DNA of 64,000 bases from Saccharothrix sp. HUAS TT1 (GCF_040744945.1 NZ_CP160453.1:744001-808000), one strand, 5' to 3'. Positions 30,582 through 38,476 are shown, numbered from the stretch's first letter. The notes: a model not told the origin generated them from the sequence alone. Numbers and translations are program-made.

Positions 30582-31265
30582 CTACTCGCCCGAAGCCCGT
30601 CGGTACGGGAGGGCGTCGGGGCCCTCCAGCTCGACGAACAGCGGGTCCTCGTCGTCCGGGTCGACCACGACGGTGCCGGGGCGGACCTGGTGCTGGAAGC
30701 GCGGCTGCGGGGGCAGGCCGGGCTGGTCGCCGGTGGCGCCGGTGTCCTCGGCGGGCCCGGTCGCGGGCTTCGCCTCGGGAGCCGGGCGGGCGCCCGGGCG
30801 GCGGCGGGGCTGGGCGGCCCTGGACTGCCGGCGGGCCCGGACCTCCTCCTCGATCCGCACCTGGCGGCGCAGGTAGCCGAGGTAGGAGACGAGCGTCACG
30901 TCCACCACCGCGTGACCCCACCACACGAGCGGGTGAACGAAGCCGGCGACGACGCCGGTGATCAGCGCGAGCAGCAGCAGGGTCCCCACGACCCGGCGGC
31001 GGAACGCGTACCTGGCCTGCGCGACGATCGCCGCGGTCTCCGGGTCGTAGCCGCCCCGACCCGGGCGGAACCGCCGGTGCTCGACGAAGTCGTCGACGTC
31101 CTCGTAGTACTCGTAGTCCTCGAACTCGCCGTCGACCTCGGGCATGGCGTCGAACTCCTCCTCCATGCTGCCGCGCGACGCGTCGGCGCGCTTGCGCGCG
31201 ACCATCGGGACGAGGACGACCAACCAGGCCACGACCAGGCCCACGACGATCAGCGAGCTCGGCAT
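30582..31265 (-). CDS. glpR: Gephyrin-like Glp membrane receptor GlpR
   Basis: A 227-residue membrane protein: one N-terminal segment (SLIVVGLVVAWLVVLVPMVA), an acidic tyrosine-rich cytosolic loop (EFEDYEYYEDVDDF), two more hydrophobic segments near the middle (VVGTLLLLALITGVVAGFVH, then VVDVTLVSYLGYL) and a basic Pro-rich tail. This matches the corynebacterial GlpR described as the receptor of the gephyrin-like Glp protein in septum and pole organisation. The Glp/MoeA gene is two genes upstream on the same strand. ATG at 31265 with GAGG eight bases before it. A 158-base gap to rimJ holds an ATCACCC/GGGTGAT hairpin. Confidence 0.82.
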   Translation of the reverse strand: MPSSLIVVGLVVAWLVVLVPMVARKRADASRGSMEEEFDAMPEVDGEFEDYEYYEDVDDFVEHRRFRPGRGGYDPETAAIVAQARYAFRRRVVGTLLLLALITGVVAGFVHPLVWWGHAVVDVTLVSYLGYLRRQVRIEEEVRARRQSRAAQPRRRPGARPAPEAKPATGPAEDTGATGDQPGLPPQPRFQHQVRPGTVVVDPDDEDPLFVELEGPDALPYRRASGE

Positions 31266-31423
31266 CCCCGTCACCTCCCCCTACCCCGCGGCGCGCTCGG
31301 TGCACGTGCCACGCTAGTCACAACAGTCACACCTGTGTCGGAGCCACGCCGTCCGACGTACGTACCAAAGTGTGGTGTATCACCCACTTTCGGGTGATCC
31401 GAATAAGCCGCTCGGCCCTGGGA

Positions 31424-32080
31424 TCAGGCTGTTCGGGCGTACCCCTGCGCGACCATTCGGCGTACCAATCCCTCCGGGGACGCCTCTTCGGACGTCATCG
31501 CGAAGCACAGGTGGTCGCGCCAGTCACCGGCCACGTCGAGGTAGCGCAGGAACAGCCCCTCCTCGCGGAAACCGGCCTTGGCGAGCACCCGCAGGCTGGC
31601 CGCGTTCTCCGGCCGCACGGTCGCCTCCAGCCGGTGCAGGCCGCCCTCGCCGAAGCAGTGGTCCACCAGCAGCGCCAGCGCCGCCGTCGCCACGCCGCCG
31701 CGCGCCCGGTCGGCCGCCACCCAGTAGCCGACCCACGCCGAGCGCAGCGAGCCGCGCACGATGTTGCCGACGGTGATCTGCCCGGCCAGCGCGCCGTCCA
31801 CGGTGATCACGAACGGCAGCGCCTGGCCGCGCCTGGCCAGCGACTTCAGCGACGACCACTGCGCGGGCCAGGCCAGGGCCGAGTTGCGCTCCTGCCAGCC
31901 GCCGACCGCGGTCGGCTCCCAGTCCTCCAGGTGGGCGCGGTCGCGCAGGCGCGCCTGGGACCAGGCCGAGGCGTCGACCAGCTTCGGCGGGCGCAGCGCC
32001 ACCAGGCCGGCGGGCACCCGCAGCGGTCCGAGCCGCGCGGGCCAGCCGGGGTGCCGACCGCCCTCCCACGCGAGACTCAT
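31424..32080 (-). CDS. rimJ: GNAT acetyltransferase, RimJ-like
   Basis: Transfers acetyl from acetyl-CoA, in the RimJ/RimL group usually to protein N-termini. Family blocks: LRPPKLVDASAWSQARL, FVITVDGALAGQITVGNIVRG, SAWVGYWVAADRARGGVATAAL (acetyl-CoA pyrophosphate loop), GLHRLEATVRPENAASLRVLAKAGFREEG. Length 218 aa. It lies between glp/moeA and glpR, as in mycobacteria where the order galU-moeA-rimJ-membrane protein is kept. Substrate unknown. Confidence 0.88.
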   Translation of the reverse strand: MSLAWEGGRHPGWPARLGPLRVPAGLVALRPPKLVDASAWSQARLRDRAHLEDWEPTAVGGWQERNSALAWPAQWSSLKSLARRGQALPFVITVDGALAGQITVGNIVRGSLRSAWVGYWVAADRARGGVATAALALLVDHCFGEGGLHRLEATVRPENAASLRVLAKAGFREEGLFLRYLDVAGDWRDHLCFAMTSEEASPEGLVRRMVAQGYARTA

Positions 32081-32096
32081 CCGGGCCCCACCGCAC

Positions 32097-33320
32097 TCAC
32101 CCCTTTTGGGCCAGGAAGCTGACCACGACCTCTTCGCCGACCGCCACGTCCGTCACGTCCTCGTCCACCATGACCAGGCAGTTCGCCTCGGCCAGCGACG
32201 CCAGCAGGTGCGACCCGGAGGTACCCAGCGGCTGCACCAGGTACTCGCCGTTGTCCGCGTCGCGCAGCAGCTGGCCGCGCAGGAAGCCGCGCCGCCCCTT
32301 CGTGGAGGTCAACGGCGACAGCAGCCGCGCGGTGACCGCCCTGCGGTACGGGTTGCGCTTGCCCAGCGCGGCCCGGATCAGCGGGCGCACCAGCACCTCG
32401 AAGACGACCAGCGCGCTCATCGGGTTCGCGGGCAGCAGGAACGTCGGCACCGCGTCCGGCCCGAGCCGGCCGAAGCCCTGCACCGAACCGGGGTGCATGG
32501 CCACCCTGGTCACGTCGACGTCGCCGAGGTCGGCCACCGCCGCGCGCACCTCGTCGCCGATGACGCCCCCGACGCCACCCGCGACGACCACGATCTCGGA
32601 CAGCAGCAGCCGGCCCTCGACCACCTCGCGCAGCCGGCGCGGGTCGGCGGACTGGATGCCGACCCGGCTGACCTCGGCGCCCGCGTCCCGCGCGGCGGCG
32701 GCCAGCGCGTAGGAGTTGACGTCGTAGACCTGCCCCTGGCCGGGGGTGCGGTCGACGTCGACCAGCTCCTCGCCGAGCGAGATCACCGACACCCGCGGCC
32801 GGGGGTGGACCAGCACCTTGTTCCGGCCGACGGCGGCCAGCAGGCCGACCTGGGCGGCCCCGATGGACGCGCCGCGGCGCACCGCGACGTCACCGGTCTG
32901 CACGTCCTCGCCGGTGCGCCGGACGAACGCCGCCGACGGCACCGGCTGCCGCACGGTCACCTTCGCCGCGTGCCCGTCGGTGTAGCCGACGGGCACCACG
33001 GCGTCGGCCAGCGTGGGCAGCGGCGCGCCGGTCGCGACCCGCACCGCCTGGCCGGGTTGCAGCCGTCTGGGCTGGCGCGACCCCGCCGGGATCTCGCCGA
33101 CCACCGGGAGCGTCACCGGCTCCTCGTTGGCGGCCTGCACGTCGACGCTGCGCACGGCGTAGCCGTCGACCGCGGCCTGGTCGAACCCCGGCAGGGCGCG
33201 TTCGGCGACGACCTCCTCGGCGCAGAGCAGGCCCTGCGACTCGGAGATGGCCACCCGCACCGGCGCGGGCCGCACGGCGGCGGCCACCACCCTGGCGAGC
33301 TGCTCGTCCACTGACCTCAT
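32097..33320 (-). CDS. glp: Gephyrin-like molybdotransferase Glp / MoeA family
   Basis: Belongs to the MoeA/gephyrin E-domain family: DGYAVRSVDVQ, VRVATGAPLP, PRVSVISLGEELV, VAGGVGGVIGDEV and FLLPANPMSALVVFEVLV, 407 aa. In Corynebacterium this paralogue, linked to glpR, acts in cell division through FtsZ and GlpR, in addition to or in place of molybdenum cofactor work. The genomic link to glpR (two genes downstream) supports the Glp assignment over a metabolic MoeA. A molybdenum enzyme is also encoded in the window at 44.4 kb, so cofactor synthesis cannot be excluded. ATG at 33320. Confidence 0.85.
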   Translation of the reverse strand: MRSVDEQLARVVAAAVRPAPVRVAISESQGLLCAEEVVAERALPGFDQAAVDGYAVRSVDVQAANEEPVTLPVVGEIPAGSRQPRRLQPGQAVRVATGAPLPTLADAVVPVGYTDGHAAKVTVRQPVPSAAFVRRTGEDVQTGDVAVRRGASIGAAQVGLLAAVGRNKVLVHPRPRVSVISLGEELVDVDRTPGQGQVYDVNSYALAAAARDAGAEVSRVGIQSADPRRLREVVEGRLLLSEIVVVAGGVGGVIGDEVRAAVADLGDVDVTRVAMHPGSVQGFGRLGPDAVPTFLLPANPMSALVVFEVLVRPLIRAALGKRNPYRRAVTARLLSPLTSTKGRRGFLRGQLLRDADNGEYLVQPLGTSGSHLLASLAEANCLVMVDEDVTDVAVGEEVVVSFLAQKG

Positions 33321-33333
33321 GTGTTGACCTCGT

Positions 33334-34215
33334 TCAGGAGTCGGCGAGACGTGCCCGCAACCACTCCCCCAGCTCGGGCCCGTAGTCGGGGTGCTCGAGT
33401 GCGAAGTCAACCGCAGCTTTGAGGAATCCCCCGGGATTGCCCAGGTCGTGTCGCCCACCCCGGTGGACCACCACGTGCACCGGGTGACCCTCGTTGATCA
33501 GCAGCGCGATGGCGTCGGTGAGCTGCAGCTCGCCGCCCGCGCCCGGCGTGATGCGCTTGAGCGCGTCGAAGATCGCCCGGTCGAGGAGGTAGCGGCCGGC
33601 CGCGGCGAACGTGGACGGCGCGTCCTCGGCCTTGGGCTTCTCGACCATGCCGACGACCTGCTTGACGTCGTCGTCGCCGGTGTCCCTGACGTCGAAGACG
33701 CCGTAGGCGGAGATCTGCTCCTTGGGGATGTCGAACGCGCACAGCACGCTGCCGCCCAGCTTCTCGCGGACGGCGGCCATCTTCTTCAGCGCGCCCGTCG
33801 GCAGCACGAGGTCGTCCGGCAGCAGGACGGCGACGGCCTCGTCCTCGCCGGTCAGGTTGCCCTCGGCGCAGGCGACCGCGTGACCCAGGCCCAGCGCCTT
33901 GTCCTGGATGGCGGTCTCGACGGCGAGCAGGTCGGGCGCGCGGCGGACCTTGGCGAGCAGGTCGGCCTTGCCGCGCTCCTCCAGCGTCGCCTCCAGCTCC
34001 GGCTGCGGGCGGAAGTACTCGGCGACCGCGTCCTTGCCGGGCGAGGTCACGATGACCAGCTTCGTCGCACCCGCCTCGGCCGCCTCGGCCGCGACGAGCT
34101 CGATGCCGGGGGTGTCGACGACCGGCAGCAGCTCCTTGGGCACCGCCTTGGTGGTCGGGAGGAAGCGCGTGCCCAGGCCTGCCGCCGGCACGATTGCTGT
34201 CTGGAAGGCGCTCAT
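33334..34215 (-). CDS. galU: UTP-glucose-1-phosphate uridylyltransferase
   Basis: Makes UDP-glucose from UTP and glucose-1-phosphate for cell-envelope sugars. Nucleotide-binding start TAIVPAAGLGTRFLPTTKAVPKELLPV, the LPDD metal site in AVLLPDDLV, and GMVEKPKAEDAPS are present; 293 aa. It is the first gene of galU-glp-rimJ-glpR and is divergent from the cyclo-ligase gene with 38 bases between. It could also supply the galactose pathway encoded at 48-52 kb. Confidence 0.94.
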   Translation of the reverse strand: MSAFQTAIVPAAGLGTRFLPTTKAVPKELLPVVDTPGIELVAAEAAEAGATKLVIVTSPGKDAVAEYFRPQPELEATLEERGKADLLAKVRRAPDLLAVETAIQDKALGLGHAVACAEGNLTGEDEAVAVLLPDDLVLPTGALKKMAAVREKLGGSVLCAFDIPKEQISAYGVFDVRDTGDDDVKQVVGMVEKPKAEDAPSTFAAAGRYLLDRAIFDALKRITPGAGGELQLTDAIALLINEGHPVHVVVHRGGRHDLGNPGGFLKAAVDFALEHPDYGPELGEWLRARLADS

Positions 34216-34253
34216 GAGCTGCGAGCGTAACGGCGGGCCTAGGGTGACCTGCC

Positions 34254-34817
34254 ATGACGTCCGGTGAACGTGATCGGAAGACGACTCTGCGCGCACGGCT
34301 GCGAGCCGCCCGGCGCAGCGGCGCCGTGCCGCCGATGTCGACCGAAGTGCTGATCGCCGTTGCTGCTTTCGGCGTTGCGGCCGGTCAGACCGTGTGCGCT
34401 TATCTCGCTTCACGGTGGGAGCCGGGGTCGTCGGAGATGGTGGAGGCGCTGCGGTCGCACGGGCTGCGGGTGCTGCTGCCGGTCGTCGTCGGGGACGGGC
34501 TGGACTGGGCGGAGCACGACGGCCGGCTGCGGCCGGGGCCGTTCGGGCTGAGCGAGCCGGCGGGGCCGCTGCTGGGGGCGGCGGCGATCGGCTCGGCGGC
34601 GTTGGTGCTGGCGCCGGCGCTGGCGGTCGACCACGCGGGTGTGCGACTGGGGCAGGGCGGGGGTTACTACGACCGGGCGTTGGGGTTGTCCACAGGTCCG
34701 GTGGTGGCGGTGGTGCGGGACGAGGAGTTCGTGCCCTCGCTGCCGGCGGAGCCGCACGACGTGCGGGTGGACGCGGTGCTGACGCCGGGGCGGGGGCTGG
34801 TCCGGCTGCCGCTGTGA
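34254..34817 (+). CDS. 5-formyltetrahydrofolate cyclo-ligase
   Basis: Converts 5-formyl-THF to 5,10-methenyl-THF with ATP. Motifs: an N-terminal RKTTLRARLRAARR basic helix, RVLLPVVV, and GVRLGQGGGYYDRAL, the family glycine-rich loop, near residue 130, followed by HDVRVDAVLTP. Length 187 aa is normal. Start ATG at 34254. It is followed by a short inverted repeat and then the CIRCE-controlled fmdB gene. Confidence 0.9.
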   Translation: MTSGERDRKTTLRARLRAARRSGAVPPMSTEVLIAVAAFGVAAGQTVCAYLASRWEPGSSEMVEALRSHGLRVLLPVVVGDGLDWAEHDGRLRPGPFGLSEPAGPLLGAAAIGSAALVLAPALAVDHAGVRLGQGGGYYDRALGLSTGPVVAVVRDEEFVPSLPAEPHDVRVDAVLTPGRGLVRLPL

Positions 34818-34834
34818 CGTTGACCTGTGATGTT

Positions 34835-34859
34835 TGCGCCACGCGGGCGAGGTGGCGCA
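34835..34859. terminator. Inverted repeat after the cyclo-ligase gene
   Basis: TGCGCCAC and GTGGCGCA arms with a nine-base spacer, 17 bases after the stop codon. No T-run, so termination is only probable. The 9-base spacing is the same as in the adjacent CIRCE-like element, so it could also be an operator. Confidence 0.5.
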
Positions 34860-34868
34860 TCATCGGTG

Positions 34869-34895
34869 TTGGCACTCGTGACGGAGGAGTGCCAA
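34869..34895. promoter_or_regulatory. CIRCE-like element (HrcA operator)
   Basis: TTGGCACTC, nine bases, GAGTGCCAA: a perfect inverted repeat identical in layout to CIRCE (TTAGCACTC-N9-GAGTGCTAA), with A/T at the third and matching position changed to G/C. It ends 23 bases before the fmdB GTG. HrcA represses groE and dnaK operons at such sites in many bacteria. Confidence 0.78.
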
Positions 34896-34918
34896 CCAGG
34901 ACTCGTGGAGGGCCCACC

Positions 34919-35233
34919 GTGCCGACTTACCAGTACGCCTGCACCGAGTGCGACCACCGGTTCGAAGCGGTGCAGTCCTTCTCGGACTCCGCGCTGACCG
35001 AGTGCCCCGAGTGCTCCGGCAAGCTGCGCAAGCTGTACGGCGCGGTCGGCGTCGTGTTCAAGGGCAGCGGCTTCTACCGGACCGACAGCCGTTCGACGTC
35101 GTCCGCCGCGCCGAAGAGCGAGTCCGCTCCTTCCTCGACTTCGTCTTCCGCGTCTTCCTCGTCTTCTTCGTCCTCGTCTTCTTCGTCTTCCACCTCGTCT
35201 TCCTCCAGCGCGCCGGCTGCCGCGGCGTCCTGA
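34919..35233 (+). CDS. FmdB-family zinc-ribbon protein with serine-rich tail
   Basis: A 104-residue protein starting PTYQYACTECDHRFEAVQSF, with a second CPECSG pair, the classical FmdB/CxxC_CxxC regulatory zinc ribbon (cysteines at about 8, 11, 31 and 34). After KGSGFYRTDSR the last ~45 residues are almost only serine with a few Ala, Thr and Pro. Many FmdB proteins have short acidic or Ser tails, but this is extreme. The family function is uncertain. GTG start at 34919 follows GGAGGG closely. A CIRCE-like operator directly upstream suggests heat-shock control. Confidence 0.88.
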   Translation: MPTYQYACTECDHRFEAVQSFSDSALTECPECSGKLRKLYGAVGVVFKGSGFYRTDSRSTSSAAPKSESAPSSTSSSASSSSSSSSSSSSSTSSSSSAPAAAAS

Positions 35234-35241
35234 GCGGGTAG

Positions 35242-35278
35242 TTGTCCACAGGCCCCCGAGTTGTCCACAGCTCGGGGG
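35242..35278. promoter_or_regulatory. Two DnaA-box sequences around a hairpin
   Basis: TTGTCCACA, the Streptomyces-type DnaA box, occurs at 35242-35250 and 35261-35269 in the same orientation. The second copy forms the loop of a CCCCCGAG/CTCGGGGG hairpin (35253-35260 with 35271-35278). It lies between fmdB and the SAF gene; terminator or DnaA-binding use are both possible. Confidence 0.5.
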
Positions 35279-35321
35279 TTCGTGCTGTCCCGCCCGGAGG
35301 TCCGTCCCTAACGTCGGACCC

Positions 35322-35831
35322 ATGCTCCAGCACCTGAGAAGAATCCTCGCCGCCCTGTTGGCCCTGGTCGCCCTCGGTGTGGCCGTGCTGCCGGACGGCC
35401 CTTCCACGGAGGTCGTGGTGGCCGCCCGCGACCTGCCACCGGGCGTGCCCCTGGGTGCGGACGACGTGCGCGTGGTCGCCGTGCCACCGGAACTGTCGCC
35501 CGCCGGCGGGGTGCCCCGGGTCGCGGTGTTAGGCAGGTCGCTGGTCAGCGCCGCGAGGTCGGGAGAACCGCTGACCGACGCCCGCCTGGGCCCGGTCGAC
35601 CCAGAGGTGTCCTCGGTGGCCGTGCGCTTGGCGGACACCGGGGTGGTCGGGCTGCTGCGACCGGGCAGCCGGGTCGACGTCGTGGGCGCGGAGTCGCGCG
35701 TGCTGGCCTCGGACGCCTCGGTGGTCGCGGTGCGGGAGGGCGAGGTGGTGGTGATCTCCACCGACCGCACGACAGCCCACCAACTCGCCACCGAAACCCT
35801 GTCCGGCCCCGTGGCGGTGGTCCTGCGCTGA
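35322..35831 (+). CDS. SAF-domain protein (CpaB/RcpC-like)
   Basis: A 169-residue protein with an N-terminal membrane segment (ILAALLALVALGVAVLP), then VVVAARDLPPGVPLGADDVRVVAVP, the SAF domain found in Flp pilus assembly protein CpaB and antifreeze-like domains, and a second domain with VSSVAVRLADTGVVGLLRPGSRVDVVG. No other pilus genes are nearby. It is probably exported and anchored, binding a surface polymer. ATG at 35322. Confidence 0.82.
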   Translation: MLQHLRRILAALLALVALGVAVLPDGPSTEVVVAARDLPPGVPLGADDVRVVAVPPELSPAGGVPRVAVLGRSLVSAARSGEPLTDARLGPVDPEVSSVAVRLADTGVVGLLRPGSRVDVVGAESRVLASDASVVAVREGEVVVISTDRTTAHQLATETLSGPVAVVLR

Positions 35832-35839
35832 CCACTCGC

Positions 35840-36400
35840 ACACCAACACCCCGCACCGACCGCGCGGGCTCCCGCACCGGCTGCCTAACAGTGACTCCGC
35901 ACCGGCTGCCTGGCAGCGCCCCTGCACCGGCCGCATGCGGGCCTCCACACCGACCGCGCAGCGGTGGCCTGCACCGCCCCCGTAGCAGTGCGGCCCTGCG
36001 CCAACCGCGTAGCAGCGACCCGCGACGCTCGTTGGCAGTGGACCTGCACCGACCATGCGCGGGTGCCCCACTGACCGCGTAGCGGTGGTCTGCGCTGTCG
36101 CGTGGCGGGGTCCTGCCTCGACCCCGTGCGGGCGCCCCACACCGCGTAGCGGGCTTCTTGCACCGCTCCCGTGGCAGTGACCCTGCACTGACCGTGTGCG
36201 GGTGCCGTGCACCGGCCGCGCAGCGGGTGTCCAGCGCTGACCCCGTGGCGGCGGCCCTGCACCATGCCCATGGCGGTGGCCTGCACCGACCGTGCGGCGG
36301 TGGGCTGCGACGACCCGTGGCAGTGGCTCTGGGCGGACCCTGTGGTGGCGGGGTTCTGCGGCGGCGCGTTGTGGCGTGTCGGTGGTGCAGACGAGCGCCG
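35840..36400. repeat. Degenerate ~25-bp hairpin repeat array
   Basis: Around 21 consecutive diverged copies of a unit near CCTGCACCGACCGCGTAGCGGT fill almost the whole gap between the SAF gene and mscL. Copies vary between about 21 and 27 bases. Most contain a small dyad such as CCGC-NN-GCGG, so single strands could fold into a row of short stems. Examples begin near 35883, 35907, 35928, 36046, 36183 and 36280. Reading frames through the array exist on both strands but give periodic, low-complexity peptides without ribosome sites, so I treat it as non-coding. Confidence 0.72.
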
Positions 36401-36470
36401 CGTGATCGGTCCGGGCCGGAGCCGTTACCCTCCGCTAGCCCGCCAACACCCCCGAACGGAGGAGCCAACC

Positions 36471-36863
36471 GTGATCAAGGGCTTCAAGGACTTCCTGATG
36501 CGCGGCAACGTGATCGACCTCGCTGTGGCGGTGGTCATCGGTGCAGCGTTCAACGCCATCGTCACCGCGTTCACCTCGAACCTGATCAACCCGATCATCG
36601 CGGTGTTCGGCGGCAGCAACGTCAACGGGCTGGCCGTGCAGCTCGGCGACAACGAGAAGACCGTCCTGGACTTCGGCGCGATCATCACGGCGGTGATCAA
36701 CTTCCTGATCGTGGCCGCGGTCGTCTACTTCATCTTCGTGCTGCCGATGAACAAGATCAAGGAGCGTCGCAAGCGCGGCGAGGAAGCCGGTCCGGCCGAG
36801 CCGACCGAGGTGGAACTGCTGAAGGAGATCCGCGACCTGCTCATCGCCCAGCGCCAAGGCTGA
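36471..36863 (+). CDS. mscL: Large-conductance mechanosensitive channel
   Basis: Membrane tension valve that releases solutes on osmotic downshock. The N-terminal FKDFLMRGNVIDLAVAVVIGAAF is the pore helix; the second membrane helix is IITAVINFLIVAAVVYFIFV; a charged cytoplasmic helix LLKEIRDLLIAQ ends the protein. 130 aa, standard. GTG at 36471 with GGAGGA seven bases upstream. It is bordered on both sides by degenerate repeat DNA. Confidence 0.96.
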   Translation: MIKGFKDFLMRGNVIDLAVAVVIGAAFNAIVTAFTSNLINPIIAVFGGSNVNGLAVQLGDNEKTVLDFGAIITAVINFLIVAAVVYFIFVLPMNKIKERRKRGEEAGPAEPTEVELLKEIRDLLIAQRQG

Positions 36864-36929
36864 CCCGACCGCCGGCCCCACCGGGAACTCGCGCCGACCG
36901 GACGGACGATCAAGCACCCCACCCGACCG

Positions 36930-37130
36930 CCCCCGCCGCCGAATCACCCACGGCATCCACCGCACTCGTGCACCGGTGCACCCGACGGCCACCGCACGAC
37001 ACCGTGCACAGCGGCTGCCACCACACCTGGCAGTTACCGCACGACACCCTGCCCAGTAGCCGCCACCGCCTGGCGGTCACCGCACCACCGCGCCCGGCGG
37101 CCACCTCAGCCGCCGTGGTGCGGTGGCCGG
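36930..37130. repeat. Second, weaker degenerate repeat tract after mscL
   Basis: The ~200 bases after mscL contain loosely repeated CCACCGCACGACACC, CCGCACGACACC and CCACCGCCTGGCGG blocks, with short dyads. They resemble the array upstream of mscL in composition and unit size but are less regular, and the last bases enter the end of the next gene. Confidence 0.4.
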
Positions 37131-37885
37131 TTCTCCTCGTACCAGCGGTCATCGCGACCGGCTGAACGCGGCTCATCCGATGACGTCTCGGGCAACACCT
37201 CGCCGAAGACCTCCGCCAGCCGCCGTCGCCTCGCCGCCTCCTCTGCAGGGGACCCGGCAGCGGAACGCCCAGCAGTGGCACGCCTGGCACCAGTCCCGGT
37301 CGCTCCGAAATCGGTGCCAACAGCCCTGCCGCTGGCATCTCCAGCGCTGGTATCCCCGGTGCCGGCATCGAGGGGATGGCCACCGCTAGGAAGGCTAGCG
37401 GCGCTAGATTTGGTAGCGGTGGTAGCGGTGGCAGGGGTGCGGTTGGCGGGATCGTAGTCGGGCTTGGCGCTGGCGTCGGCGCCCATGTCGGCGCCGGTGC
37501 TCGTGTCGGTATCGACGGCGGCAGGGCGGTCGGCGCTAGAGGATCTAGCGTTGCTAGGAATTGGGTCGGTGGTAGCGGGCCTGGTGCTGGTAGGGCTGGT
37601 GTCGGGGCTCGCGGCTGCGGCGGCTGCTGCGCCGGCGGCGGGGCTGGCGGTGGTGGGGGTTGTGGCCGCGATTGCTTCCTCGGCGGCTGCGGCGGCGGAG
37701 GTGGCCTTCTCGGTGGGGGTGGGGGTGGGGGTGGCTTTGGTGGTGGGTGGCGGTTCGGTTTTGGGAGTGATTGCCGCAGTGTCGGGCTCTGGGTCGGGCT
37801 CTGGGTCTGGCTTGGGGTCTGGCTCGGCCGGCGCGGCCTCCCCCGCCCCGGTCGGGGCGGAGGAGGCGGCGGCGGGGTCGGTCAC
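37106..37885 (-). CDS. Low-complexity protein with conserved C-terminal motif, coupled to moaB
   Basis: A 259-residue protein. The first ~200 residues are almost only Ala, Thr, Pro, Ser, Asp and Glu (PDPKPDPEPDPEPD, PTPTPTEKA, long Ala runs). The last ~40 residues form an ordered segment RRRRLAEVFGEVLPETSS, then RDDRWYEENRPPHHGG, which I recall from actinobacterial hypothetical proteins beside moaB/mogA. Its ATG overlaps the moaB stop by four bases, so it is translationally coupled. No signal peptide or membrane helix. Function unknown. Confidence 0.72.
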   Translation of the reverse strand: MTDPAAASSAPTGAGEAAPAEPDPKPDPEPDPEPDTAAITPKTEPPPTTKATPTPTPTEKATSAAAAAEEAIAATTPTTASPAAGAAAAAAASPDTSPTSTRPATTDPIPSNARSSSADRPAAVDTDTSTGADMGADASAKPDYDPANRTPATATTATKSSAASLPSGGHPLDAGTGDTSAGDASGRAVGTDFGATGTGARRATAGRSAAGSPAEEAARRRRLAEVFGEVLPETSSDEPRSAGRDDRWYEENRPPHHGG

Positions 37886-38382
37886 GCTTCGTCCAGGCCC
37901 GACAGCTGCTCGATCACGTACGGCACCAGTGCGGACAGGGTCGCCATCCCGTCGCGCACCGCCGACCGCGACCCGGCCAGGTTCACCACGAGGGTGCTGC
38001 CGGACACGCCGACCAACCCCCGCGAGATCCCCGCGTCCACGGCCCCCGCCGCCAAGCCCGACGCCCGGAGCGCCTCGGCGATACCGCTGATCGGCCGGTC
38101 GAGCACGCCCTGCGTGGCGTCCGGCGTGACGTCGCGCGGCGACACGCCGGTGCCGCCGACGGTGACGACCAGGTCGACGCCACCGATGACGGCGGTGTTC
38201 AGCGCGGCGCGGATGCCCACGACCTCGCCCTCCACCGCGACCGTGCCGTCGACGATGAACCCTGCTTCCTCCAGCAACTCGGTGACCAGCGGTCCTGTGC
38301 TGTCGTCGTGCTCACCGTGCGCCACCCGGTCGTCCACGATCACGACAAGGGCGCGTCCCAGGCGCTGCGCGCTGCGTTCCAT
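37882..38382 (-). CDS. MoaB/MogA family molybdopterin-binding protein
   Basis: Adenylates molybdopterin or is related to that step in molybdenum cofactor synthesis. Motifs: RALVVIVDDRVAHGEHDDSTGPLVTELLEEAGF, VDLVVTVGGTGVSPRDVTPDAT (the MPT-binding GGTG loop) and PGS-like GSTLVVNLAGS. 166 aa, ATG at 38382. It is the first gene of a two-gene unit with the low-complexity protein. It could serve the membrane molybdenum enzyme at 44.4 kb. Confidence 0.9.
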   Translation of the reverse strand: MERSAQRLGRALVVIVDDRVAHGEHDDSTGPLVTELLEEAGFIVDGTVAVEGEVVGIRAALNTAVIGGVDLVVTVGGTGVSPRDVTPDATQGVLDRPISGIAEALRASGLAAGAVDAGISRGLVGVSGSTLVVNLAGSRSAVRDGMATLSALVPYVIEQLSGLDEA

Positions 38383-38476
38383 GCGCGCCACCGTAGCCAA
38401 TCGTGGATCTGACGGTTCCGTGACGTCACGCTGTCGCACCGGGACATCCCGCCGAACCGCCCCTAGCTTCGGTGAC

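Noticed and set aside
31379..31398. ATCACCC/GGGTGAT hairpin as an intrinsic terminator after rimJ
   Set aside because: Only seven base pairs and no T-run; it could as easily be an operator for glpR, so it is mentioned only with that gene.
35242..35269. Chromosomal origin based on DnaA boxes
   Set aside because: Only two boxes, no dnaA or dnaN, no AT-rich unwinding region.
35885..36286. Minus-strand reading frame of ~130 residues inside the repeat array
   Set aside because: Periodic, low-complexity translation that follows the DNA repeat, no ribosome site and no similarity to a known family.
35840..36400. CRISPR array
   Set aside because: Units are degenerate with no constant repeat and no unique spacers, and no cas genes are present.
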